6,389 bases of DNA, taken from assembly GCA_016926925.1 (NCBI GenBank), contig JAFGNQ010000061.1, forward strand, positions 1 through 6,389. Reading direction: 5' to 3'. Shown one piece after another: positions 1 to 6,327 of this stretch. Every line of letters begins with the position of its first letter. The first letter of the stretch is position 1. The stretch comes from Candidatus Aminicenantota bacterium. Its GTDB lineage: Bacteria; Acidobacteriota; Aminicenantia; Aminicenantales; Aminicenantaceae. The translations under genes were made by a program, and so were the position numbers. The notes beneath the pieces were generated by a model. That model was given only the letters and a program-made list of their open reading frames with translations, did not search any database and was not told the origin of the DNA.

Positions 1-1
1 G

Positions 2-46
2 GCGGCAATGGGCATAGACTTAGAATCAACAGAAAGAAGTATTTAA
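2..46 (+). CDS. Possible 3' end of an upstream gene (partial)
   Basis: The second reading frame is open from the window edge and stops at TAA 44-46, giving the tail AAMGIDLESTERSI. If real, this gene ends 12 bases before the S9 peptidase start and its stop lies just before the Shine-Dalgarno sequence, as in an operon. Fourteen codons are too few to identify a family or to exclude chance. Frame 3 stops earlier, at 15-17, and frame 1 stays open into the next gene. The call rests only on position and an open frame. Confidence 0.25.
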   Translation, partial: AAMGIDLESTERSI

Positions 47-47
47 A

Positions 48-54
48 AAGGAGG
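48..54 (+). promoter_or_regulatory. Shine-Dalgarno site of the S9 peptidase; decides the start
   Basis: AAGGAGG is a near-perfect anti-16S match. It lies 4 bases before ATG 59-61 but only 1 base before the in-frame GTG at 56-58. The ATG is therefore the better start, although the longest open frame begins at the GTG. Confidence 0.8.
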
Positions 55-58
55 AGTG

Positions 59-2095
59 ATGAGACGCATTTCAGCCATAGCTGCAGTTTTGATTTTGGGC
101 ACTGCCCTGTATGCAGCGGGAAGTGAAAAACAACCCCTGGGATTCGACGATTTCATCCAAATCAAGCGGGTCAGTGATCCGCAAATCTCCCCCAACGGAA
201 AGTTCATCGCTTTTGTCGTAACAGAAATGGACAAAACCAAGAACACCAGCAACAGCGATATCTGGATTTCACCTCTCGAAGGGGGGAATCCCTGGCAGCT
301 CACTTCCAGCCCCAAGGCAGACTTCAATCCCAGATGGTCTCCTGACGGCAAAAAGATCGCCTTCATCTCGACAAGAAAAGCCACACCTCAAATCTGGATG
401 ATCGATCTCCAGGGAGGCGAAGCCTATCCGTTGACGGATATTGCGACCGGAGCTTCGGGTGTGATCTGGTCGCCGACCGGAAAACATCTGGCTTTTCTCT
501 CATCAGTTTACCCGGACTGCACAACAGACGACTGCAACAAAAAAAGAGATGCGGAGAAAGAAGAAAGCCAGGTCAAAGCGCAGCTGTTCGATGAGCTTTT
601 GTTCCGCCATTGGAATGCCTGGCGCGAAGGCAAGCGAAGCCACCTGTTTGTCGTTTCAGCGGACGGCGGAGAGCCCCGGGAAGTAACACCCGGAGATTTC
701 GACACACCTCCCATTTCCCTGGGAAGCAGTCAAGATTACGCTTTTTCGCCCGACGGCACCGAAATCTGTTTCGTCAGGAACATCGATCCGGAGCTGCGGA
801 TGGGATTAGGCACCAACAACGACCTTTTCCTCACACCGGTCGAAGGGGGCGAAATCATACCCATCACTACCAACAAAGCCAACGACAACAGCCCTCATTA
901 TTCTCCGGATGGACGCTTTATCGCTTTCAGGGCAATGGCCAGGCCGGGATTCGAAGCGGATAAGGTTACTCTCATCCTTTTTGACAGACAAACACAGAAA
1001 ATGAAAAGCCTGACGGAGGGACTCGATGCCTCGGTCGATGAGATCGTTTGGAAAAAAGACAGCTCCTCCATCTACATCACCTATGAGAGAGAAGGAAGGA
1101 CGGTACTCTCCCGCTTGTCTCTTCAAGACAAAAACATTCAACCCATCCTGAAAGGACACACTCTGAATTCGGTGGACCTGACTCCTGACGAACGGAAAGC
1201 TGTTTTCCTCAAACAATCCATGAATCAACCTTCGGAAATCTACGCACTCGACTTGGCCTCAAAAAAGATATCTCAGCTCACAGGCGCAAACGAAAAAATC
1301 CTGGCAAAGCTCGAGATGAATGCGGCTGAAGAATTTTGGTTTCAGGGCGCTGCGGGAGATAAAGTTCACGGTTTTCTCGTCCGCCCTCCCCATTTCGATC
1401 CTCAGAAGAAATATCCTCTCGTAATGCTCATACACGGGGGGCCTCAAGGAGCCTGGTATGACGATTTTCATTTCCGATGGAATGCGCAGATGTTCGCTGC
1501 CCCCGGATATGTCGTAGCCATGATCAATTTCCACGGCAGCACCGGATACGGTCAGGATTTTACGGACTCGATCACCGGTGACTGGGGCGGGAAGCCTTTC
1601 CAGGACATCCTGCTGGGCTTGGACCATGTTCTGGATCAATACCCGTTTATCGATAAGCAAAAATTGGGAGCTGCCGGCGCATCCTACGGCGGCTACATGA
1701 TCAACTGGATCGAAGGCCATACATCGCGCTTCAACTGTCTCATATCACACGCCGGTGTTTATGATCTCCGGTCCATGTACGGGGCCACCGAGGAGCTCTG
1801 GTTTCCTCAATGGGAATTTCACGGAGCACCCTGGACAAACCCCGAGATGTACGCCAAGTGGTCTCCCAGTTATTTTGTCCAAAACTTCCAAACCCCTTGC
1901 CTTGTCGTTCACGGGCAGTATGATTTCAGGGTTCCCGTCACGCAGGGATTCCAGCTTTTCACATCTCTGCAGCGGATGAAAGTTCCCTCGAAATTTCTCT
2001 ACTTCCCCGATGAATATCACTTCATCTCAAAGCCGCAAAATGCAGAGCTCTGGTGGAAGACCGTGCTCGACTGGCTGGCCGCCTACCTGAAATAG
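59..2095 (+). CDS. Secreted S9 family serine peptidase, dipeptidyl-peptidase 5 (DPP5)-like
   Basis: Predicted periplasmic prolyl-oligopeptidase-family enzyme of 678 residues, close to the roughly 680 of bacterial DPP5. Residues 1-20 form a Sec signal peptide (Arg2-Arg3, then a hydrophobic stretch ending near ALYA). Residues about 28-410 form a beta-propeller with repeated SPDG-type motifs (near 44, 94, 138, 230 and 282). The segment RHWNAWREGKRSHLF (183-197), preceded by YPDC-x4-C (Cys154, Cys159), is typical of DPP5-like proteins; the two cysteines may form a disulfide. The alpha/beta-hydrolase domain spans about 415-678, with HGGP at 459-462 and the nucleophile in GASYGGYM. The likely triad is Ser542, Asp622 (HGQYDFRVP) and His654 (DEYHF). 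DPP5 enzymes release N-terminal dipeptides, preferring Ala or hydrophobic residues at P1; that specificity is inferred from the family. Acylaminoacyl peptidase is the main alternative. It converges with the M23 gene. Confidence 0.93.
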   Translation: MRRISAIAAVLILGTALYAAGSEKQPLGFDDFIQIKRVSDPQISPNGKFIAFVVTEMDKTKNTSNSDIWISPLEGGNPWQLTSSPKADFNPRWSPDGKKIAFISTRKATPQIWMIDLQGGEAYPLTDIATGASGVIWSPTGKHLAFLSSVYPDCTTDDCNKKRDAEKEESQVKAQLFDELLFRHWNAWREGKRSHLFVVSADGGEPREVTPGDFDTPPISLGSSQDYAFSPDGTEICFVRNIDPELRMGLGTNNDLFLTPVEGGEIIPITTNKANDNSPHYSPDGRFIAFRAMARPGFEADKVTLILFDRQTQKMKSLTEGLDASVDEIVWKKDSSSIYITYEREGRTVLSRLSLQDKNIQPILKGHTLNSVDLTPDERKAVFLKQSMNQPSEIYALDLASKKISQLTGANEKILAKLEMNAAEEFWFQGAAGDKVHGFLVRPPHFDPQKKYPLVMLIHGGPQGAWYDDFHFRWNAQMFAAPGYVVAMINFHGSTGYGQDFTDSITGDWGGKPFQDILLGLDHVLDQYPFIDKQKLGAAGASYGGYMINWIEGHTSRFNCLISHAGVYDLRSMYGATEELWFPQWEFHGAPWTNPEMYAKWSPSYFVQNFQTPCLVVHGQYDFRVPVTQGFQLFTSLQRMKVPSKFLYFPDEYHFISKPQNAELWWKTVLDWLAAYLK

Positions 2096-2191
2096 AAGAG
2101 CGGTTCGCAAAAAATTCCAACCGAAACTGATGGCAAGAGTGATCCCTTCAAATTCATATGCTTTAAATGGGTACGCAATACTGCGGTGAAC
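2096..2191. other. Convergent intergenic gap without a clear terminator
   Basis: This A+T-richer spacer separates the two convergent stop codons. It holds only weak inverted repeats: CGGTT (2101-2105) with AACCG (2119-2123), and CGCA (2174-2177) with TGCG (2182-2185). Neither is followed by a T-tract on either strand, so no intrinsic terminator is called. Confidence 0.5.
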
Positions 2192-3136
2192 TTAAGGCTG
2201 GAACTCGAGATCCACTAGGGAAAACGGATCGACGCGCGCCCCAAGAACCTTGACCGCCCAGTGAAGGTGGGGACCGGTCACTCTTCCTGTTGAGCCGACT
2301 TCTCCAATGATCTCCCCTCTTTGGACAAGATCTCCCCTTTTGACCTTGAATTTGGAGAAGTGGCAGTAGAGTGTAAAAACACCCAGCCCATGATCGATGA
2401 TAACCGTATTTCCAGCAAAGTAAAGGTTCGAAGCCAGAACAACCTTTCCCGAATTCGAAGCGATGACCGGAGTCCCCGAAGGAGAGGATATATCGACTCC
2501 GCTGTGTGCGTTCCGAGGCTTGTCGTTGAAGATCCTCCGTTCTCCAAAATTGGGCACGACATTACCCTCTGCGGGCAGGACGAACACCCCTTCCCCCAGC
2601 CAGCCGGGAGTGAAAATGGCATAAACGGATTTTAAAATCTCGGACTCTTCCCTGATTCTTTGTAAAACCTCTTCGGGAGGCGTGACATATCTTTCATCGA
2701 CCCAGAGCTTTTTCACCGGAAAATCCTTGGAGATCACCCTGACCTCTTTTTTTATCCGTTCGTACTGCCCGTCAACATAGACAACCGTGAACTCCACCGG
2801 GTACACGCCCGGCTTAAGCCCCAGGTCCAGACCGATCAGAGCGAAAAGATCACCGGGATGGATTCCCTTTCCCATGGAAAAGGTCTTCCCGTCAAAACGG
2901 ATTTGAGCTCTTATGACCTCGAACGTGGATTTTACAGTTGCCTTAACGACCTCTCCGGGATTCAGAGCACGGAATTCCAGATCAGCCTCACTCCTCGATA
3001 GAGAAGGTTGGTTATCATCCCGGCTTACAGCTGGACAGAGTAAACCGATGCATATAAAGAGAAAAAGCCCTGAAACGGCCGGTCTCATCCTGATCAGTAT
3101 CAATGAAATTATCGAATGTTTGAGAATGCAAGGCAT
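2192..3136 (-). CDS. Exported M23 family metallopeptidase with N-terminal Ig-like domain
   Basis: Predicted LytM/lysostaphin-type zinc endopeptidase of 314 residues, likely cutting peptidoglycan peptide bridges in the periplasm. Residues 1-38 hold a hydrophobic export signal (core around SGLFLFICIGLL). Residues about 50-136 look like a beta-rich Ig-like domain with LNPGE and KPGVYPVEF. A linker with PPEEVLQRIREE follows at about 153-164. The M23 domain runs from about 187 to 306. Its zinc and active-site residues are all present: His211 and Asp215 (HSGVD), His259 (YCHFS), and His290 and His292 (GPHLHW). It should therefore be active. The ATG at 3136 was chosen because it lies 4 bases after the D-aminoacylase stop with CAGG 9 bases upstream. 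ATG 3088 would give a neater signal peptide and 298 residues but has almost no Shine-Dalgarno. ATG 3226 has an AAGGG about 8 bases upstream but would overlap the previous gene by 86 bases and bury the signal. Last gene of the waaA cluster. Confidence 0.9.
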   Translation of the reverse strand: MPCILKHSIISLILIRMRPAVSGLFLFICIGLLCPAVSRDDNQPSLSRSEADLEFRALNPGEVVKATVKSTFEVIRAQIRFDGKTFSMGKGIHPGDLFALIGLDLGLKPGVYPVEFTVVYVDGQYERIKKEVRVISKDFPVKKLWVDERYVTPPEEVLQRIREESEILKSVYAIFTPGWLGEGVFVLPAEGNVVPNFGERRIFNDKPRNAHSGVDISSPSGTPVIASNSGKVVLASNLYFAGNTVIIDHGLGVFTLYCHFSKFKVKRGDLVQRGEIIGEVGSTGRVTGPHLHWAVKVLGARVDPFSLVDLEFQP

Positions 3137-3140
3137 TGAA

Positions 3141-4841
3141 TCATGCCTGCCTTCGAAGGATTTTTCCCGGCAGATTCCCGGTATGTTCAGCTCTGTCGAT
3201 AACCACCTGTCCATTGACGATGACATATTCGATCCCTTCGGGATACTGGTGGGGCTCTTTGAATGTCGCTTTGTCTATGAGCGTGTTCTCGTTGAAAATA
3301 ACCAGGTCGGCAAAATAGCCGGGTTTGAGCATCCCCCTCTGTGCGAATCCAAAATTGCTGGCGGGAACTGCGGTCATTTTCTTCACCATTTCCTGCATGG
3401 GCAATATCTTTTCTTCCCTGACGTACTTGCCTAATACCCTGGGGAAAGTCCCGTAACTGCGGGGATGGGGTTTCCCTCTGCTCAGCGATCCGTAGGCAGC
3501 CAGAGCGGACCCATCACAGCCCACGCCCACAAGAGGGTGGCTCAAAATCCTCTTCAGGTTATCCTCGCTCATCATGAAGATGACCTGGCCGACACGGTCC
3601 TCTTCCTCGATCAACAGATCCCGGATGAACTCGAAAACATCCTTGCCCGCTTCGGCAGCGCCCTCGCTGATGCTTTTTCCCTCGAACTTCCGGTTTTTCT
3701 CAGTATGAACAGATGAAATGACGATTTTGTCCCAAGAACCAAGCTTTTTTTCCCTCTCCGCCAGAAAAACGCGAAACTTTTTCTCCAGAGAACGATCCCT
3801 CAAACGCGCTAGAAATTCATCCGCAGTCCCCTGTTTGGCCCAAAGAGGAAAGTTCATGCTGCTGAGTCCCGTGGCACCGGCAGTATAGGGATAGCGGTCA
3901 CAAAATAGATCAATCCCCTCTTTAGCCGCTGTTTCTATTTTGACCAATGCTTCATCAATTTTGTGCCAGTTGCGCGGATAAGCGACTTTGAAGTGAGAGA
4001 TCTGAAGTCTTATACCCGTTCTTCTGGAGACATCGATCGCTTCATCCAAAGCTTCGATCAAATAGTCGCTTTCATCCCTCATGTGAGTGGCATACAGGCC
4101 GCCATTGGCCGCGGCGGTTCGACACAACTCCACGATCTCATCGGCTTTGGCGTAACTGCTGGGTGCATATTCAAGGCCGCTCGACAGACCGATCGCTCCG
4201 CCCCGAATGTTTTCTTCGACCAGAGATTTCATTTTTTCCAATTCATCAGCTTCAGGAGGTCTGTCATGGAATCCGACGACAGCCCCCCGGATCGTTCCCT
4301 GGCCGACGAGAGTCGCGTAATTGACTGCCATCCCGCTTTCTTCCAGCCTGGAAAAGAAACCATGGATATCCCGCCAGTTCAAATCCAGATCATAGGCCTC
4401 TTTCAATTCCTCCCGGCTCTCTTCAAAGCTTGCATCGGGGATGGGAAACGGCGAAGAGCCGCAATTCCCGCTGACCAGAGTCGTTATGCCTTGTCGAACC
4501 GAACTCTCCGCTTTTGGATTCACTAAAAGTCCGATATCGGTATGATCATGGGCATCGATAAATCCGGGACAGACAGCCAAGTCCTTGGCATCCAGCACCA
4601 AAACTCCCTTTGAGCCGGAAATCTTTCCAATTTTTGCGACCGTGCCGCCTTTGATTCCGATATCCGCTATAAAAGCGGTTTCCCCCGAGCCATCGTATAT
4701 GCGGCCGTTCCTAACGATCAGATCGAACTCTTCTTTCGAACGGCATCCCTTCATCAGAATTCCGCACCCGCCTAATCCGGAGACAGCCGCTATACGGGAC
4801 GACTCTTTAAGAAAATCGCGACGCGTGATTGTTTTTTTCAT
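3141..4841 (-). CDS. N-acyl-D-amino-acid deacylase (D-aminoacylase), predicted Tat-exported lipoprotein
   Basis: Amidohydrolase-superfamily enzyme of 566 residues that would hydrolyse N-acyl-D-amino acids to the D-amino acid and a carboxylate. The N-terminus has a twin-arginine motif, TRRDFLK (6-12), then a short hydrophobic stretch and LGGC (23-26), which fits a lipobox with Cys26. It is thus probably Tat-exported and perhaps lipid-anchored. The amidohydrolase barrel has the whole D-aminoacylase metal set: His98 and His100 (DAHDH), Cys127 (SGNCG), His253 (ATHMRDES), His283 (ISHFK) and Asp443 (GCDGSA). This matches the order His67, His69, Cys96, His220, His250, Asp366 that I recall for the Alcaligenes enzyme, with about 44 extra residues between the last two. 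The C-terminus closes the beta-sandwich with GYFADLVIF and HTGNLPGKILR. AAAGGAG 4 bases upstream supports the ATG. Acyl-chain and side-chain preference cannot be read from sequence. It lies 11 bases after waaA and 4 before the M23 gene. Confidence 0.93.
   Translation of the reverse strand: MKKTITRRDFLKESSRIAAVSGLGGCGILMKGCRSKEEFDLIVRNGRIYDGSGETAFIADIGIKGGTVAKIGKISGSKGVLVLDAKDLAVCPGFIDAHDHTDIGLLVNPKAESSVRQGITTLVSGNCGSSPFPIPDASFEESREELKEAYDLDLNWRDIHGFFSRLEESGMAVNYATLVGQGTIRGAVVGFHDRPPEADELEKMKSLVEENIRGGAIGLSSGLEYAPSSYAKADEIVELCRTAAANGGLYATHMRDESDYLIEALDEAIDVSRRTGIRLQISHFKVAYPRNWHKIDEALVKIETAAKEGIDLFCDRYPYTAGATGLSSMNFPLWAKQGTADEFLARLRDRSLEKKFRVFLAEREKKLGSWDKIVISSVHTEKNRKFEGKSISEGAAEAGKDVFEFIRDLLIEEEDRVGQVIFMMSEDNLKRILSHPLVGVGCDGSALAAYGSLSRGKPHPRSYGTFPRVLGKYVREEKILPMQEMVKKMTAVPASNFGFAQRGMLKPGYFADLVIFNENTLIDKATFKEPHQYPEGIEYVIVNGQVVIDRAEHTGNLPGKILRRQA
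3146..3154 (-). promoter_or_regulatory. Ribosome binding region at the D-aminoacylase/M23 junction
   Basis: On the minus strand this reads GAAGGCAGG, inside the last D-aminoacylase codons. CAGG lies 9 bases before the chosen M23 ATG (3136). GAAGG lies 5 bases before an out-of-frame ATG (3144) that overlaps the TGA stop as ATGA. The site probably serves coupled translation of the M23 gene, but which ATG it feeds is unclear. Confidence 0.45.
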
Positions 4842-4845
4842 CGAT

Positions 4846-4852
4846 CTCCTTT
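4846..4852 (-). promoter_or_regulatory. Shine-Dalgarno site of the D-aminoacylase
   Basis: Minus-strand AAAGGAG lies directly after the waaA stop codon (TAG, 4855-4853) and 4 bases before ATG 4841. It fills most of the 11-base gap, which leaves no room for a separate promoter or terminator and supports cotranscription with waaA. Confidence 0.75.
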
Positions 4853-6121
4853 CTATTCACCCATCATGGACTCAATTTGGGCGATGGTTTTGTCTGTCGC
4901 ACCTTGCAATGAAGTCAAGAGCCCACGGGCCTTCGATCCCATCTCACTCAGAGTGTCGCTGTCCATCAGCAAGAACATTCGGACAAGATCCTCCTGTGAT
5001 TCGACTATCCGGGCTCCATGAGATTTCACAAATGTATCTGCAAAAAAGGCAAAATTGTCCATTCGAGGCCCGAAGAAAACAGGCTTGCTGTAAAAGGCAG
5101 GCTCAAGCAAATTTTGGCCTCCCCTGGAGACAAGGCTCCCTCCGACAAAAGAGATATCGGAAACGGCATAGAATCGCGTCAATTCGCCCAGGGTGTCCAA
5201 GACCAGCACTTCCCAAGAAGTTCCGGGGCCCAGCGAGGTCCTTCTGGCCACCTTCAACCCCGATTTGACACAGAGCAATTCCACCTCACCCACACGATCC
5301 AGATGCCGGGGAGCCAGAATCAAGAGAATGTCGGGCCTTCGGGTTTTTGCCTCTACATACGCCGCCAAGAGCCGTTCCTCTTCCCCCTTATGCGTGCTTC
5401 CCGCCACCAGGACGCAGTGTGATGAAGGGATATTCATCTCCCTCTTGAAGGACTCAATCTCCCCATCGGTATACAGAGGAAGGGCGATATCCGTTTTGAG
5501 ATTGCCGCTCACTTCGATGCATGATTTATCCATATGCAGGTTTTCAAGAATTTCTTTATCTCGTTCAGTTTGAACGAGACAGAAGTCAATGTTTCTGAGA
5601 ATCTTGGCCACAAAATATCTGTACTTATGGTAGCGGCCAGCCGAGCGAGGCGAAATGCGCCCGTTTATAAGAAGGACACCTCCGGTCCATTTTTTTGCAG
5701 CTCTCAGCAGATTCGGCCAGAATTCGGATTCGGCCAGAATGAAAAGATCGGGCTCCAACACCTTGAAAAATCGACGCACACTCCACCTGAAATCCAAAGG
5801 GACATAGAAAATATCGTCCAAACCGCGCAGTTTTTCGCCGGCCATCTTAAAACCCGTTTGTGTCAGTGTGGATAAACGTATGACCCAATCAGGATGCTTC
5901 TCTCTGAGCTTGAGGATGAGATTCCTGAGCGAGAGGACTTCCCCGACAGAAACCGCATGAATCCAGAGAGATTTTCCTTTCCGCTCACTTTTTTGAAGTC
6001 CAAATCCCATACGTTTTTTTAAATGGAGACTTTCCCTCCGTATTATACGCAACTTTATATAGTAGACGGGATAATAGACAAGCATCGCAAAAAACAAAAG
6101 AAATGAATACAAAACAAACAT
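4853..6121 (-). CDS. waaA: 3-deoxy-D-manno-octulosonic acid (Kdo) transferase
   Basis: WaaA/KdtA, a GT-B glycosyltransferase (CAZy GT30) that moves Kdo from CMP-Kdo onto the lipid A precursor at the inner membrane. The protein has 422 residues, usual for the family. Residues 1-24 form a hydrophobic N-terminal anchor followed by basic residues. The N-terminal domain has HAVSVGE with the expected catalytic base Glu61, AESEFWPN (130-137) and NGRISPRS (153-160). The C-terminal nucleotide-binding half has GSTHKGEE (241-248), APRHLDR (270-276), LDTLGELT (308-315) and FVGGSLVSRGGQNLLEPA (325-342). Gln336 stands where Enterobacteria have His (GGHN); I believe Gln occurs in other WaaA proteins. How many Kdo units it adds cannot be told. 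ATG 6121 was preferred: it has GGA 4 bases upstream and puts the anchor at the N-terminus. A GTG at 6139 would add six residues but has no visible Shine-Dalgarno. First gene of the minus-strand cluster. Confidence 0.95.
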   Translation of the reverse strand: MFVLYSFLLFFAMLVYYPVYYIKLRIIRRESLHLKKRMGFGLQKSERKGKSLWIHAVSVGEVLSLRNLILKLREKHPDWVIRLSTLTQTGFKMAGEKLRGLDDIFYVPLDFRWSVRRFFKVLEPDLFILAESEFWPNLLRAAKKWTGGVLLINGRISPRSAGRYHKYRYFVAKILRNIDFCLVQTERDKEILENLHMDKSCIEVSGNLKTDIALPLYTDGEIESFKREMNIPSSHCVLVAGSTHKGEEERLLAAYVEAKTRRPDILLILAPRHLDRVGEVELLCVKSGLKVARRTSLGPGTSWEVLVLDTLGELTRFYAVSDISFVGGSLVSRGGQNLLEPAFYSKPVFFGPRMDNFAFFADTFVKSHGARIVESQEDLVRMFLLMDSDTLSEMGSKARGLLTSLQGATDKTIAQIESMMGE

Positions 6122-6173
6122 TCTTTCCAGATCATACACAAATTGCTTTGACCAGTCCAGAGAAGGCGCGAAG

Positions 6174-6180
6174 CATAATA
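6174..6180. promoter_or_regulatory. Candidate overlapping -10 elements on both strands
   Basis: Plus-strand CATAAT (6174-6179) and minus-strand TATTAT (6180-6175) each match TATAAT at 5 of 6 bases. The plus-strand copy has a TTGACC -35-like hexamer at 6148-6153, but the 20-base spacer is too long for a standard sigma70 site. The minus-strand copy has no good -35. If used, it would give waaA a leader of about 45-50 bases. This is a weak candidate. Confidence 0.25.
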
Positions 6181-6310
6181 GCGAATAGGGTGTTTATTTT
6201 TTACCCGAATTTTGGTAAGCTACTGGGGTTCTTTTGTATCGCACCCGGAACCAGCTATCTGATTGTCGGATAAGAAGACAGAAGAGAATTGCTGGCAAGA
6301 GGTATTAACG

Positions 6311-6322
6311 AGGAGGTCGGAG
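6311..6322 (+). promoter_or_regulatory. Shine-Dalgarno site of the right-edge gene
   Basis: AGGAGG at 6311-6316 lies 11 bases before ATG 6328, and a second GGAG at 6319-6322 lies 5 bases before it. The nearer copy has better spacing. The double site suggests efficient initiation and supports the start. Confidence 0.65.
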
Positions 6323-6327
6323 TCAGA

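Larger units (their letters stand above)
6122..6327. other. Divergent intergenic region, presumed promoters for both directions
   Basis: This gap separates the starts of waaA (leftward) and the partial gene at the right edge. It is the only space within the window for a promoter of the waaA cluster. It is A+T-rich around 6171-6220. An imperfect inverted repeat, GGTTC (6227-6231) with GAACC (6248-6252), could form a small hairpin in the leader of the right-hand gene, but no T-tract follows. I recognise no riboswitch, tRNA or operator. Confidence 0.55.

Noticed and set aside
1259..1720. Minus-strand open frame (153 codons) inside the S9 peptidase gene
   Set aside because: It is antisense to the catalytic domain of a clear peptidase and its product resembles no family.
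2971..3088. M23 protein as a lipoprotein (GLLC in the signal peptide)
   Set aside because: Leu directly before the Cys does not fit the lipobox, which needs Gly, Ala or Ser there. A Sec signal cut a few residues later (near PAVS) fits better.
3150..3159. Perfect 10-base palindrome CCTTCGAAGG near the end of the D-aminoacylase gene
   Set aside because: It has no loop to form a useful hairpin, lies within codons, and is likely chance. It matters only because it includes the GAAGG ribosome binding candidate.
2913..3434. Plus-strand open frame (173 codons) spanning the M23/D-aminoacylase junction
   Set aside because: It is antisense to the ends of two well-supported genes, without a ribosome binding site or domain.
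3963..4526. Plus-strand open frame (187 codons) inside the D-aminoacylase gene
   Set aside because: It is fully antisense to the metal-binding core of the enzyme, with no ribosome binding site or recognisable motif.
4585..5268. Long plus-strand open frame (227 codons) across the D-aminoacylase and waaA genes
   Set aside because: It lies antisense to two genes with intact family motifs and crosses their boundary. Its translation is rich in Pro, Ser and Arg with no domain, as expected of a shadow frame.
6188..6206. GGGT...ACCC inverted repeat with a T-run in the divergent region, as a terminator
   Set aside because: The stem is only 4 bp and the T-run lies in the loop rather than after the stem. 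The location between divergent starts also needs no terminator.
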